Of a DNA stretch of 64,000 bases, positions 60,901 to 61,670 are shown piece by piece. How positions within the stretch are numbered: the stretch's first letter is position 1; every line of letters starts with the position of its first letter. The stretch covers positions 442,898,792 through 442,962,791 of the forward strand of contig CM077115.1 in NCBI GenBank assembly GCA_039619475.1, given 5' to 3'. The translations under genes and the position numbers were made by a program. The stretch is from Icerya purchasi (lineage: Eukaryota; Arthropoda; Insecta; Hemiptera; Monophlebidae). Under the pieces are notes generated by a model that did not search any database, had not been told where the DNA came from, and saw only the letters and a list, made by a program, of their open reading frames with translations.

Positions 60901-61670
60901 TATTGGCCAGATAAAGATGAAAAATGTATCACATTTGGTGATTATGTCGTGCATTATATTAAAGAAACACCTTATTCCGGTCAGTTTATACATTATCGAC
61001 AATAATAGTTAAATAACAAAATCCTTAATTATTAAATAGCTAGAAACAAATTAAAATCAACTTTTTAACTTACTACGCATTTAATAATTTTTTTTTTTTT
61101 TTTTTTTTTTCATTGCTCTTTAAAATTGATGTTTTCCTTCCTATATTTTTTATTTCATTTTATTTTTACCTGATGATAGACTGGACCCGAAAGTGTTATT
61201 ACAAGTAAGAATATTGTGGTATATATTTCAGTCTTGTTTGCTATATTGGTAATAAATATTTATTTATAGTGTTTAATCTTGAGTTTAGCAATTGGGTTAT
61301 GAATTTTACAATATTTACAATACTTTCGATTAAGTTTGTTATATTGTGATATTGTTTAATTTCCGTAAAATAAAATTTTAACGAGCGTATTAGACGTGTT
61401 TTTACAACTTTTAACTATCGTTGCATTTTATTATATGTATTTATATTGTCAAATGTTTCTATTTGCTTCAGATTATGTCATAAGAAAATTAGAAGTAGTT
61501 CATAATACTAGTCAGAATACGGAGTCGGAAAAACGAAGCATTTATCAATATCATTTTTTGGTATGGAAGGATTTTCAAGCACCGGAACATCCGTCCGGAA
61601 TATTGAAATTTATTCGTCGGGTGAACGAAGCTTATTCTTATGAGAAGGGGCCGATTCTTGTACATTGTAG
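927..61670 (+). CDS. Ptp69D: Receptor-type protein tyrosine phosphatase, Ptp69D ortholog (partial gene, 18 exons in window)
   Basis: Single-pass receptor tyrosine phosphatase that removes phosphate from phosphotyrosine at the inner plasma membrane; in Drosophila, Ptp69D acts in axon guidance. Eighteen exons joined by GT-AG introns give 977 codons without a stop. Domain order by window residue: end of Ig1 (1-51), Ig2 (52-146), FN3-1 (147-243), FN3-2 (244-341), FN3-3 (342 to about 450), variable membrane-proximal region (about 450-690), transmembrane helix (about 691-710), juxtamembrane segment, and PTP domain 1 (from about 765). Diagnostic pieces are NACKNRYPDVKAYDQTRVKL, DYINANYV, DFWRMIWEQ, KCAKYWP and GPILVHC. 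The closeness of the phosphatase segment to fly Ptp69D as I remember it, and the 2 Ig plus FN3 layout, favour Ptp69D over Lar or Ptp99A. The gene is incomplete at both window edges. The assembly is inferred from splice signals and homology, not from transcripts. Confidence 0.9.
1082..1919. other. Intron, no gene seen
   Basis: AT-rich. It holds a (TA)n microsatellite at about 1790-1831 and no recognisable coding or element sequence. Confidence 0.6.
1920..2055 (+). CDS. Ptp69D: Ptp69D exon: first half of Ig domain 2
   Basis: Acceptor tttaaatag ends at 1919; donor gtaagt at 2056. The exon accepts the single base left by the previous one, making a Val codon, and leaves two bases. It begins VPAVISTKGE, has the B-strand Cys (TLTCTF) and the Trp of the C strand (IKWFKG), and ends in the loop NDNNYDQLG. 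The Ig domain is completed by the exon at 5870. Confidence 0.9.
2133..3340 (-). mobile_element. Decayed mariner (Tc1/mariner) element
   Basis: On the - strand a transposase relic begins near 3192 (MSTFVLTKHNLREALLF). It continues through pieces matching mariner (KEREGRPVKFEDAGLE, AKTLGVTQQAIS) and ends with SPDIAPCDYHLF and the C-terminal GIRMLPER in another frame. Frameshifts and stops (for example at the A run near 2265, and a stop right after LPER) disable it. The ends carry imperfect terminal inverted repeats around gcaaat...ttttgaggg (2140-2170 and 3302-3338), with TA next to each end. Length of about 1.2 kb fits mariner. Confidence 0.8.
3341..5869. other. Intron, mostly unassigned AT-rich sequence
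   Basis: No gene is visible. It contains poly-T runs near 4160 and a (TA)n at 3977-3990. It also holds a possible decayed DNA element delimited by inverted copies of tagaaatcggttat (4605-4618 and 5219-5232), resembling pogo/Tigger-type termini; this is weak. Three loosely similar segments near 3862, 4427 and 5515 are discussed as a finding. Confidence 0.4.
5870..6018 (+). CDS. Ptp69D: Ptp69D exon: second half of Ig domain 2
   Basis: Acceptor tttttcag ends at 5869; donor gtaaga at 6019. The first base completes a Gly codon. The peptide has LNIKAVNLKNNGTYYC, the Y-x-C signature that pairs with the Cys in the previous exon, and ends in VPLIVL. One base is left over. Together the two exons form a canonical Ig domain with a 3.8-kb intron between strands C and E. 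Confidence 0.9.
6019..7413. other. Intron, no gene seen
   Basis: AT-rich, with an A run at 6214-6238 and a T run near 6310. I see no element termini, RNA gene or coding relic. Confidence 0.55.
7414..7523 (+). CDS. Ptp69D: Ptp69D exon: first half of FN3 domain 1
   Basis: Acceptor tctttcag ends at 7413; donor gttaat at 7524, a weaker donor than its neighbours. It begins DVPDIVIDIA and has the FN3 B-strand Trp (IYLNWTVNDG). It ends in phase 0 after YFIQ and continues in the exon at 13393, across a 5.9-kb intron that carries a LINE. Confidence 0.85.
7941..8338. repeat. MITE-like element with GGCCGTGTC termini
   Basis: The left end reads agggccgtgtcgtccgga and the right end is the near reverse complement (cgcggacacggcctt). 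This gives imperfect terminal inverted repeats around GGCCGTGTC about 400 bp apart, with an AT-rich non-coding interior. That is the layout of a non-autonomous DNA transposon. I could not define a clean target duplication, so the superfamily is open. Confidence 0.45.
8339..9094. other. Intron, nothing recognised
   Basis: AT-rich filler between the MITE-like element and the two-copy repeat, with a short TA-rich patch near 8690-8708. Confidence 0.5.
9095..9655 (+). repeat. Unclassified interspersed repeat, copy A
   Basis: This stretch is closely similar to 20630-21095. Both start in a T run followed by TGGAACGAAGT, share aaactggcagaaaaggcga and the segment with gattcgagcagcaag, and end with ctaccaaaaagtgaaagga, gttcctaccgg and a GTGTC/GACAC hairpin (gtgtccccctctagacac). 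Both have a TATAA-type box (tgtataagct here). Copy A has about 100 bp that copy B lacks. No long conserved reading frame is shared, so it is probably non-coding. Strand is arbitrary, taken from the TATA-like box. Confidence 0.65.
9656..10149. other. Intron, nothing recognised
   Basis: T-rich sequence between the unclassified repeat and the 3' end of the LINE. Short frames here are rich in Phe and Leu, as expected from T-rich DNA by chance. Confidence 0.5.
10166..10522 (-). pseudogene. LINE ORF2 C-terminal Cys-rich segment
   Basis: Overlaps the RT frame in a different frame, which marks a frameshift. It holds WRTLNRIRSKTSRTKYNLKK and C-E-C...H-I-F-R-C, the typical C-terminal zinc-binding region of this class of LINE ORF2. 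It ends about 15 bp from the likely 3' end of the element. Confidence 0.65.
10506..11900 (-). pseudogene. LINE reverse transcriptase domain, 464 codons open
   Basis: Long open segment with the RT fingers-palm order: KNKKAAGIDGM, KNYRPISLL, QQAGFRTGKSCTGQ, the first catalytic Asp region VFVDLTAAFDTISH, LSQGNVLAPILFNIYTNDQP and the catalytic HFIFADDLVFIAQ (FADD box). Then come the thumb motif HPKYLGVVLDRSLTYKRHF and LKSRHSF. The catalytic residues are intact, but the segment is cut from the endonuclease by a frameshift and from the C-terminus by another at about 10506-10522. It therefore could not make a complete ORF2 protein as it stands. Confidence 0.8.
11902..13217 (-). pseudogene. LINE endonuclease domain relic
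   Basis: Endonuclease/exonuclease/phosphatase fold of the LINE ORF2, which would nick target DNA. Visible landmarks on the - strand are SVNIEGLTP near 13075, the QETH motif near 12975, PPN near 12762, GDFNSH at about 12695-12720, and the C-terminal HTQHRPIICSV (equivalent to SDH-P). The frame is broken near 12740, at the A/T tract around 12855, near 13010, and at the T run around 11931-11940, where the open frame shifts just before the RT. Confidence 0.75.
13393..13573 (+). CDS. Ptp69D: Ptp69D exon: second half of FN3 domain 1
   Basis: Acceptor tttgattag ends at 13392; donor gtaaga at 13574. It encodes YLKSGSNDWNYF, the FN3 L-x-x-x-S-x-Y core (LERNSAYKLRIQAKN) and the typical A-x-N-x-x-G end of strand F (AKNAIGKS). 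One base is left over. Confidence 0.9.
13574..17389. other. Intron, nothing recognised
   Basis: About 3.8 kb without a supported gene or element. It includes a compound (CA)n(TA)n microsatellite at about 15650-15692 and homopolymer runs near 16130-16151, 16261-16274, 16327-16342 and 16390-16413. The less AT-rich patch at 15060-15480 shows no coding homology I can name. Confidence 0.5.
15650..15692. repeat. Compound (CA)n(TA)n microsatellite
   Basis: An acacac tract runs into a tatata tract with one interruption. Simple sequence in an intron. Confidence 0.9.
17390..17622 (-). mobile_element. LINE 3' fragment (RNase H-class, R1/I-like tail)
   Basis: The - strand gives CRIGHTRTSEVLLHK and, after a frameshift, CREIGSIEHIIWQCEMF. 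This is the G-H-T-R ... I-E-H-I-x-x-x-C pattern at the C-terminus of RNase H-bearing LINE polyproteins. Only this tail remains, next to a TA microsatellite (17620-17650). Confidence 0.5.
17623..18589. other. Intron, unassigned
   Basis: Starts with a (TA)n tract (to about 17650). A 93-codon frame at 17740-18021 on the + strand has a charged C-terminal half (KRLEIEEIKKANKG, GNARMEWTLQSSDKDKRNSE), but its first third is a poly-Phe artefact of a T run and I recognise no family. The remainder is AT-rich and empty. Confidence 0.4.
18590..19560 (-). pseudogene. PIF1-type helicase relic (Helitron-like or other mobile source)
   Basis: On the - strand PLQIFLASPAGCGKDFK (about 19346-19296) is a Walker A P-loop of the kind seen in PIF1/RecD helicases. 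After a frameshift it is followed by LLMETYNRFAQ and a second conserved-looking block (GKAAVA-like, interrupted). Further downstream LIESRFV (about 18845) recalls a PIF1 family block. Many stops and frameshifts show it is dead. Such helicase ORFs are usually multicopy in arthropods and often come from Helitron-class elements. No element ends were found, so the source is inference. Confidence 0.5.
20630..21095 (+). repeat. Unclassified interspersed repeat, copy B
   Basis: Second copy of the repeat at 9095-9655, shorter by about 100 bp. It shares the T-run start with TGGAACGAAGTCC, a TATA box-like ctatataagctcaattct, aattggcgcggtttttttgt, the palindrome GGAACTTTGTTCC (21044-21056) and a gtcc...tagacac hairpin remnant. 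A T run follows at each edge. It sits in the same 9.2-kb intron as the helicase relic. The class is unresolved: LTR-like, SINE-like and foldback origins are all possible. Confidence 0.65.
21096..22823. other. Intron, nothing recognised
   Basis: AT-rich, with an A run at 21141-21162. No coding relic or element end that I can support. Confidence 0.5.
22824..23041 (+). CDS. Ptp69D: Ptp69D exon: most of FN3 domain 2
   Basis: Acceptor gaacttag ends at 22823; donor gtaagt at 23042. The first two bases complete an Asp codon. It encodes DVNFVPELSVKG, the B-strand SIDIGWTLPPPE, and the E-F core FAKQYSIK. Two Cys residues (LLLCDDKGCKE) lie in the middle of the domain. It ends in phase 0. Confidence 0.9.
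23411..24125 (-). mobile_element. 5'-truncated mariner relic
   Basis: On the - strand the relic starts near 24120 with an ITCDEMWIFQYNPETKRQS block (first catalytic Asp). It continues with LKVMLTVFFDIKGI, VPQGQTVNQKYY and HQDNA (second Asp), then PPYSPDLAPSDFCLF (third position), and ends in RRQRCTDREGEYVEGN. The outer end at 23411 is cgaggtgtgacaattaaata, a mariner-type TIR abutting a (TA)n tract. Stops and an expanded G run (about 23983-23992) break it. The N-terminal third and the other TIR are missing. Confidence 0.75.
24495..24570 (+). CDS. Ptp69D: Ptp69D exon: end of FN3 domain 2
   Basis: Small 76-bp exon. Acceptor gtttctag ends at 24494; donor gtatga at 24571. It encodes IVACNDITGCSNNWSKSI, the last strands of FN3-2, and leaves one base. 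Two further Cys residues could pair with those of the preceding exon (inference). Confidence 0.85.
24571..24997. other. Intron, nothing recognised
   Basis: Short AT-rich intron inside the gene, between FN3-2 and FN3-3. No feature seen. Confidence 0.6.
24998..25116 (+). CDS. Ptp69D: Ptp69D exon: first half of FN3 domain 3
   Basis: Acceptor atgcgcag ends at 24997; donor gtacgt at 25117. It begins VPDPPEITNTF, the Pro-rich FN3 start, and has the B-strand Trp (IRLSWLPPKN) followed by INGEIVFYS. It ends in phase 0. Confidence 0.9.
25117..26385. other. Intron, nothing recognised
   Basis: AT-rich. No supported gene, RNA or element end. Confidence 0.5.
26391..26743. repeat. Possible small inverted-repeat element
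   Basis: An acagttttgtct near 26391 is repeated inverted (agacaaaactgt) near 26730. The roughly 350 bp between them is visibly richer in G+C than the flanks and has a 94-codon open frame on the - strand that I cannot assign. The layout would fit a small DNA element or MITE, but the inverted repeat is only about 12 bp. Confidence 0.3.
27060..27755 (-). mobile_element. Decayed mariner relic
   Basis: On the - strand: EQKQRIDVYREML, then the VIVGDES block (first catalytic Asp, with the usual Trp replaced by a stop), a degenerate ETK-rSSEW region, VHCLFFDKLVVVHEEFI-like and WKLHHDNAPARIAFVV (second catalytic Asp). After this the frame decays. Several frameshifts and stops. No clear TIRs remain. 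It lies just upstream of the exon at 27852, antisense to it. Confidence 0.7.
27852..27985 (+). CDS. Ptp69D: Ptp69D exon: middle of FN3 domain 3
   Basis: Acceptor tttatag ends at 27851; donor gtacgt at 27986. It continues IVFYS with LTLVGTAIYYDEDGNL and has the FN3 E-F motif FERVDPNTNYT, leaving two bases. The exon abuts a Jockey-bearing intron. Confidence 0.85.
28304..30278 (-). pseudogene. Jockey ORF2 (endonuclease-RT) relic
   Basis: The endonuclease piece at 29925-30278 has HEGVALLIRFNIKH, AAIYCCHPRA and KVIIGGDFNVKNTSW. Next come a VLDFIITKRLDHLHVDC block (about 29870-29820) with NSDHTPVILH, the linker near 29700, RT fingers at 28655-28957 (NPSEWASYRPISLL, HQFGFRTNHS) and the palm at 28304-28612 (VPQGSILEPLLYLLYTAD, FADDTCILGTHEDP). 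The FADD catalytic pair is present. Stops between the segments and loss of the thumb make it non-functional. Confidence 0.75.
30700..31890 (-). pseudogene. Jockey ORF1 (gag-like) relic
   Basis: In a shifted frame around 30765-30905, the - strand reads GHSQNYCNLPFRCVKCDNRH followed by NTRNCDKKDNVKP and ICALCQGEHPA. These are successive CCHC-type zinc knuckles of insect LINE gag proteins. Further upstream are a low-complexity Asn/Ser-rich stretch (31317-31529) and a Pro/Ser-rich N-terminal region (31627-31890), typical of the start of such proteins. At least two frameshifts. It would have bound element RNA. Confidence 0.65.
32130..32327 (+). CDS. Ptp69D: Ptp69D exon: end of FN3 domain 3 and start of membrane-proximal region
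   Basis: Acceptor ttttttctag ends at 32129; donor gtaaac at 32328. The first base completes a Thr codon. It starts IYVSAKTRSMENG (last FN3 strands), then NCTIPPTVPGKEW, and ends in a Cys run (TICCCR) split by the intron. The last part matches no named domain that I recognise. Confidence 0.85.
32900..33790 (-). mobile_element. LINE fragment: RT thumb and RNase H start
   Basis: On the - strand 33250-33756 encodes the post-catalytic RT region: VRSFCYLGFFLDSRLSFREH, KALSPHKWGGDPSVLL, LDHCSFIYGSA and a VQNSCLRLCLG block. Downstream, 32930-33157 has SSVLFTDGSKSDEGV, the first catalytic motif of an RNase H domain. An RT followed by RNase H points to the I or R1 group, so this is a different LINE from its two Jockey-type neighbours. 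It stops in a G-rich tract (32975-32999). Confidence 0.7.
34600..35540 (-). mobile_element. Jockey ORF2 C-terminal fragment, interrupted by a hairpin insert
   Basis: Read on the - strand: SSGIPRGSVLELMLYQIYIH, a degenerate FADD region (TAILSTHCDVISTSKQLQ), then EKWYKSWKIKVNESKC and a thumb-like WKNLTVAKTNKS at 35068-35496. After the hairpin at 34931-35001 it continues with LYKAFLKPIWSYGMSLWGTT and QVQSEILRSITDAPWYVRND, then ATIKDQALR. The catalytic Asp pair is lost. It is distinct in sequence from the Jockey relic at 28.3-32.0 kb, although that copy ends about where this one begins to cover. Confidence 0.7.
34931..35001. repeat. Perfect 28-bp inverted repeat (hairpin) inserted in Jockey sequence
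   Basis: Arm 34931-34958 (starts cttaactcacacggacca) is the exact reverse complement of arm 34974-35001, with a 15-base A/T-rich loop. It splits an otherwise continuous Jockey coding segment, so it arrived after the LINE. No coding capacity. Confidence 0.9.
35825..35959 (+). CDS. Ptp69D: Ptp69D exon: membrane-proximal ectodomain
   Basis: Acceptor ttcttttag ends at 35824; donor gtaagt at 35960. It continues R-IFIIKLNNEQVLADLPS and then SYYYVHNYLKHGAY. Phase is consistent on both sides (two bases in, two out). No known domain is visible; the position matches the linker between FN3-3 and the membrane in Ptp69D. Confidence 0.8.
35960..36403. other. Intron, unassigned
   Basis: AT-rich sequence up to a TTAA (36400-36403) that marks the end of the Kolobok-like relic. 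Nothing coding is visible. Confidence 0.45.
37136..38012 (+). mobile_element. Internally deleted mariner, copy 1
   Basis: 877 bp flanked by TA (37134-37135 and 38013-38014). The left end cgagggtggttcaaatataa is complete. At the right only accaccctcg of the TIR remains, with the adjacent sub-terminal part deleted. It shares with copies 2 and 3 the stop in the transposase and the missing centre. The insertion is inside the Kolobok-like relic. Confidence 0.9.
37290..37979 (+). pseudogene. Mariner transposase, defective (copy 1)
   Basis: ATG at 37290 gives MSEKEVPVSVAQRIIIRFLV and the helix-turn-helix DNA-binding region up to YEWCSAF, then TGA at 37452-37454 in frame. Reading resumes with KGREVVLNIAHARRPKTSIT and runs to the stop at 37977. 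After WVPRLLNFEQKFT the protein jumps to TMETLAELGWETLEHPPYSP. About 150 residues are missing, including the GDE and HDNA blocks with the first two catalytic Asp. The third Asp region (SPDLSPCDYYLFGPLKEAL) remains. Confidence 0.85.
38495..38802 (-). repeat. tRNA-derived SINE, copy 1
   Basis: On the - strand, 38802 to 38728 is a tRNA-like head with gatagccttgttgctagagc (A-box region) and gtttgatcccgg (B-box). It continues through ggcaatggaaaaccaccacg and cagcagaca to cagttccgagtgt near 38560. The same order occurs at 45284-45620. It lies at the edge of the Kolobok-like relic. RNA polymerase III promoter boxes in the head are expected for this class. Confidence 0.75.
38803..39541. other. Intron, unassigned; possible mariner 5' remnant
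   Basis: Mostly unassigned and less AT-rich than usual. At about 38985-39010, gacgttcaataagtaacgaa resembles a mariner-type terminus, but no transposase follows. No gene supported. Confidence 0.35.
39550..40423 (-). mobile_element. hAT transposon relic with TIRs and 8-bp target duplication
   Basis: The left end TAGGGATGTTACGAATGTT and the reverse complement of the right end TAGCAATGTTACGAATGTT match at 17 of 19 positions. They are flanked by aattgtag (39542-39549) and aattatag (40424-40431), an 8-bp duplication with one mismatch, as expected for hAT. The 874-bp body holds the C-terminal part of a hAT transposase on the - strand. It sits about 65 bp upstream of the 40498 exon. Confidence 0.85.
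39745..40290 (-). pseudogene. hAT transposase C-terminal relic
   Basis: On the - strand: KFFNDIAKDRVNADVVALAL, an acidic Ser-rich linker (SSSENEGYDLESGGSGDTQE), then ENPLEWWKT. After a one-base frameshift come LARKYLSAPPSEQLFIPAGL and IYKPLRNRLMGEKAAKLLFI. This is the hAT C-terminal dimerisation region (hATC), whose usual form is W-W...YLS-P-S-S...ER-FS-AG. The catalytic core and BED finger are absent, so it could not act. Confidence 0.75.
40498..40838 (+). CDS. Ptp69D: Ptp69D exon: membrane-proximal ectodomain (longest visible exon)
   Basis: Acceptor gattttttag ends at 40497; donor gtgagt at 40839. The 341-bp exon encodes a polar segment with a CNKCP pair of Cys, the stretch FFDRSFLTSSLANTYSTALE, a Ser/Arg-rich stretch and several N-x-S/T sites (NST, NYT). 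One base is left over. It has no recognisable fold and probably diverges quickly between insects (inference). Confidence 0.85.
40839..41534. other. Intron, unassigned, ends in TA-rich microsatellite
   Basis: No gene is seen. Compound (TA)n/(CATA)n simple sequence occupies about 41440-41530. Confidence 0.55.
41535..41904. repeat. Probable second Helitron-like 5' segment
   Basis: Starts aaatgaatccctatatccct and ggtcacgctataacttccga, the same flavour as the left end of the next element (both say roughly: activity towards ...actc/cttc...gaacg). No 3' end with a hairpin and CTAG was found before the next element starts, so it would be truncated. Weak call. Confidence 0.3.
41905..42877 (+). mobile_element. 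Non-autonomous Helitron-type element
   Basis: Begins TCTATATATATAAAAC after an A, has near its start the segment aactcaagaacggctggacc, and ends ggcggtacgaagttcgcc (stem GGCG/CGCC) followed by gggtcagCTAG and then T. This is the Helitron pattern: 5' TC, 3' hairpin, CTRR, insertion between A and T, no TIRs. About 970 bp with no helicase ORF. A nested palindrome lies at 42444-42666. Confidence 0.7.
42444..42666. repeat. Long imperfect palindrome nested in the Helitron-type element
   Basis: The left arm of about 100 bp (42444-42543), containing catcatcaactaacagcaca, pairs with the right arm 42569-42666, containing tgtgttgttagctgatgat, around a short AT loop. I estimate roughly four of five positions match. 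It looks like a palindromic MITE, or a self-folding captured segment. Confidence 0.75.
42912..43727 (-). mobile_element. Candidate solo LTR
   Basis: The 816-bp interval starts TGTAAC and ends ATTACA, so the ends are short inverted repeats of TG...CA type. It is flanked by atat on both sides, which is not informative inside a (TA)n tract. On the - strand a TATA box-like gggagtataaaaactacc lies at about 43575-43592. No internal retroviral ORF is present. A second copy is needed to prove it; orientation is from the TATA box only. Confidence 0.4.
43783..43901 (+). CDS. Ptp69D: Ptp69D exon: last ectodomain segment before the membrane
   Basis: Acceptor aaaattttag ends at 43782; donor gtaagt at 43902. 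The first two bases complete a Val codon. It encodes VYGGKEASKDTYSNYF, then LNPGRLKLEPPENADVF, and ends in SGFLQ. It finishes in phase 0, directly in front of the transmembrane exon. The acceptor lies about 55 bp downstream of a candidate solo LTR. Confidence 0.85.
43902..45283. other. Intron, nothing recognised
   Basis: AT-rich, with a C run at about 44510-44520 and an A run at 44614-44631. No element ends or coding relic. Confidence 0.5.
45284..45620 (+). repeat. tRNA-derived SINE, copy 2
   Basis: The head 45284-45359 is 76 nt, tRNA-sized. Its ends pair as an acceptor stem (gtcgtcg with cgacgac). Inside are an A-box-like tagcctagtttg and a B-box-like ggtttcgatcccgg. The body then matches copy 1 (ggcaatggaaaaccaccacg, catcatatgcgcgctag, cagcagacat, cagttccgaatgt). 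This is not taken as a tRNA gene because the body recurs at 38495-38802 and the anticodon arm is not regular. Confidence 0.75.
45621..46108. other. Intron, nothing recognised
   Basis: AT-rich; no supported gene or element before mariner copy 2. Confidence 0.5.
46109..47010 (+). mobile_element. Internally deleted mariner, copy 2
   Basis: The right end is complete, with a full sub-terminal region (aaattccggtttatatttga then accaccctag and TA at 47011). The left end lacks the outer gagggtggttcaaa and starts at tataaaccggaattttt, so it is 5' clipped by about 15 bases. Otherwise it is nearly identical to copies 1 and 3. Confidence 0.9.
46248..46937 (+). pseudogene. Mariner transposase, defective (copy 2)
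   Basis: ATG at 46248 gives MSEKEVPVSVAQRIIIRFLV, then the same in-frame TGA as the other copies (46410-46412), resuming with KGREVVLNIAHARRPKTSIT. It has the same loss of the middle, with the join FEQKFTARLTMETLAEL. The third catalytic region reads SPDLSPCDYYLF. A few private changes (for example QRFNSN for QRFDSN, CKGSYLEKL at the end) separate it from copies 1 and 3. Confidence 0.85.
47011..47902. other. Intron, unassigned with a G/C-rich palindrome
   Basis: Contains caggggg-cagctg-tccccccctg near 47175-47196, an almost perfect palindrome, in a small G+C-rich island (47160-47205) of the kind seen at MITE ends. No partner end is clear; a related-looking agcccccctggct lies near 47420. Otherwise AT-rich and without coding signal. 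Confidence 0.35.
48390..48945 (+). pseudogene. Kolobok-type transposase C-terminal relic
   Basis: SWCSWQAGKVSDGG, HKPTMPMIVIEVVKPIYEEL, SSDNLLTRCLGGFTQNSNER and LNSHVWSMVPKNTSSGK are open in one frame at 48420-48731. The match is to C-terminal halves of Mutator-like/Kolobok ORFs found in multiple copies in arthropods and cnidarians. After a frameshift and stops, LKLEGQLYGAGIAD closes the ORF near 48943, as in the copy at 36.4-38.5 kb. The N-terminal half is not readable. Confidence 0.55.
49094..49247. repeat. Nested hairpin in Kolobok-like element
   Basis: gtgaacgtggtaggattttt (from 49094) is repeated inverted as aaaatcctaccatgttcac (ending 49247). Arms are about 30 bp with a 94-bp loop that contains a G run. 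It lies in the 3' non-coding part of the element, and may be a sub-terminal repeat or a small MITE. Confidence 0.6.
49724..49845 (+). CDS. Ptp69D: Ptp69D exon: transmembrane helix
   Basis: Acceptor ttatttacag ends at 49723; donor gtagaa at 49846. The first 20 residues are hydrophobic (VLIGFGCIVFIVLVSFCML). They are followed by a basic stop-transfer segment (QHYTKQ) and EAQGVEMTLRNSF. This is the only clear membrane segment of the protein and sets the topology: Ig and FN3 outside, phosphatase inside. Confidence 0.9.
49846..52394. other. Intron, mostly unassigned
   Basis: AT-rich; a T run at about 51271-51298. From about 51720 to 51900, a segment with ttggttcagtagttcgtcgg and attagcgtgcacagacagat, running into (GATA)n-like simple sequence, looks like the generic 3' tail of a dispersed repeat, but ends are not definable. 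One 111-codon minus-strand frame at 50898-51233 is described separately. Confidence 0.4.
50898..51233 (-). other. Unassigned 111-codon open frame, composition unlike the flanks
   Basis: Starts MNLVTELLIAATANITHIQI and continues with NILICCCGNELIFIKFSTEK, LEDAGQNWNMDEERVPLNIY and LCAYSKEERTMCQLLT. Its amino-acid mix is protein-like, unlike the Phe/Ile/Lys-rich chance frames of this window. A weak recall is the beta-propeller repeats of DDB1/CPSF-A-type proteins, but I cannot confirm it. It has no visible promoter, intron or poly-A signature. It may be a pseudogene fragment or chance. Confidence 0.3.
52395..53900 (-). pseudogene. Relic of a multicopy arthropod ORF of unknown class
   Basis: Read on the - strand from 53900. 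An N-terminal part at 53566-53823 has DYCYFCTIDVREPDSKNKK and VISYPNLQSALLHVPHNADI, then an acidic tail (SSDDESREP). Frame-shifted blocks follow: NLVFCFSIAGLVKQFGIQYR, KRRLFIESSKRSLKAVLLQM, VVLKIFGNE, NMLTKFHRA, SNLGSLSEEQG and MEKRYQGHW-like. The order matches a protein family of about 500 residues that I know as repeated many times in insect and other arthropod genomes. It is probably mobile, but I cannot name its element type. Many stops. No TIRs found. Confidence 0.5.
53901..55012. other. Intron, unassigned, ends in (TA)n
   Basis: A (TA)n tract of about 40 bp (54943-54984) lies 30 bp from the 55013 acceptor. Nothing else is recognised. Confidence 0.55.
55013..55157 (+). CDS. Ptp69D: Ptp69D exon: juxtamembrane segment and start of PTP domain 1
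   Basis: The acceptor ttatatag ends at 55012, after a long TA microsatellite; donor gtagct at 55158. It encodes cytoplasmic HLCQSLRGSHLPVSSNPPD and VLPISRSGLLAAYIELS, and ends YGFEQEFE. That end is the usual helix that opens a receptor PTP domain, equivalent to the F-x-x-E-F-E region. Confidence 0.9.
55158..55748. other. Intron, nothing recognised
   Basis: AT-rich with an A-rich run at 55409-55436. No element end before the MITE target duplication. Confidence 0.55.
55757..56000. mobile_element. hAT-type MITE, 244 bp
   Basis: Left end CAGGGGTGGCCAACCCGCGG; right end ...gccacccctg, giving TIRs of CAGGGGTGGC. It is flanked by perfect 8-bp copies of aactagat (55749-55756 and 56001-56008). CAGGGGTG-type ends with 8-bp duplications define hAT MITEs. 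The G+C-rich subterminal left part and AT-rich right part have no coding capacity. The clean target duplication suggests a fairly young insertion. Confidence 0.9.
56001..56415. other. Intron, nothing recognised
   Basis: AT-rich; no feature beyond the MITE target duplication and the acceptor tract. Confidence 0.55.
56416..56620 (+). CDS. Ptp69D: Ptp69D exon: PTP domain 1, substrate-recognition loop
   Basis: Acceptor cattacag ends at 56415; donor gtgcgt at 56621. It begins MLPDRFTDRTTKASEARENA and contains the conserved PTP motifs KNRYPDVKAYD (pTyr-recognition loop with its Tyr) and DYINANYV, then ERKKFICAQ. These are highly conserved PTP signatures and give the strongest match to Ptp69D. Confidence 0.95.
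56621..57719. other. Intron, nothing recognised
   Basis: AT-rich; ends near a short (TA)n at 57698-57718. Confidence 0.5.
57720..59369 (-). mobile_element. LINE relic (RTE/CR1-like reverse transcriptase), cut by mariner copy 3
   Basis: On the - strand from 59369: LSRELEQAIKVRTGNKASEQ and DRITMEMIRN (RT fingers), ISLISHVVKLL, then CFEKPFDRVQHKQLIGILIK and CVRQSCPLSPKLL (RT block with the RQG-C-SP pattern). The FADD box is lost. Next come the C-terminal KYTYLRSLITENEKDDKEIR and RRIGCGRTKFNNL, then ETWTISEAHKKKINAFELWC and YRRMHRISW. Last is KYFGHKIREDLFT, near 58075. The ...AFE-WCYRRM-RI-W signature is typical of RTE- or CR1-related LINEs. The 5' side stops at the TA of the mariner, and no continuation is seen beyond 60302. 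Confidence 0.7.
59371..60300 (+). mobile_element. Internally deleted mariner, copy 3 (both TIRs present)
   Basis: 930 bp with TA at 59369-59370 and 60301-60302. The left TIR caagggtggttcaaatataa and the right TIR cgagggtggttcaaatataa (reverse complement) are both present. This is the most complete of the three copies and defines the ends of the family. It differs from copies 1 and 2 in the deletion junction, which carries extra bases at about 59935-59956. Confidence 0.92.
59525..60227 (+). pseudogene. Mariner transposase, defective (copy 3)
   Basis: ATG at 59525 gives MSEKEVAVSVAQRIIIRFLV; the same in-frame TGA is at 59687-59689. Reading resumes to FEQKFTRW, where extra bases shift the frame; the C-terminal half (TMETSAELGWETLEHPPYSP onward) is read in a second frame to 60227. 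The third catalytic region reads SPYLSPCDYYLF, so the Asp of SPD is replaced by Tyr. The first two catalytic blocks are absent, as in the other copies. Confidence 0.85.
60303..60787. other. Intron, nothing recognised
   Basis: AT-rich with an A/AC-rich stretch (60600-60640); no element or gene. Confidence 0.55.
60788..60979 (+). CDS. Ptp69D: Ptp69D exon: PTP domain 1, DFWRM and KCAKYWP motifs
   Basis: Acceptor cacgttttag ends at 60787; donor gtcagt at 60980. Base g of the previous exon completes the Gly of GPMENT. Conserved PTP motifs follow in order: DFWRMIWEQ, IILMLTNLEE and KCAKYWPD. It ends in YVVHYIKETPYS and leaves one base. Confidence 0.95.
60980..61471. other. Intron, nothing recognised
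   Basis: T run at 61088-61110. No other feature. Confidence 0.6.
61472..61670 (+). CDS. Ptp69D: Ptp69D exon: PTP domain 1 up to catalytic cysteine
   Basis: Acceptor ttgcttcag ends at 61471; donor gtaaga at 61671. It contains the general-acid loop as VWKDFQAPEHP, with Lys where most PTPs have Pro (W-P-D) but the Asp kept. It ends GPILVHC plus two bases (ag) of the next codon, so the intron falls immediately after the nucleophilic Cys codon (61666-61668). The rest of the P-loop must start in an exon beyond the window. Confidence 0.95.
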
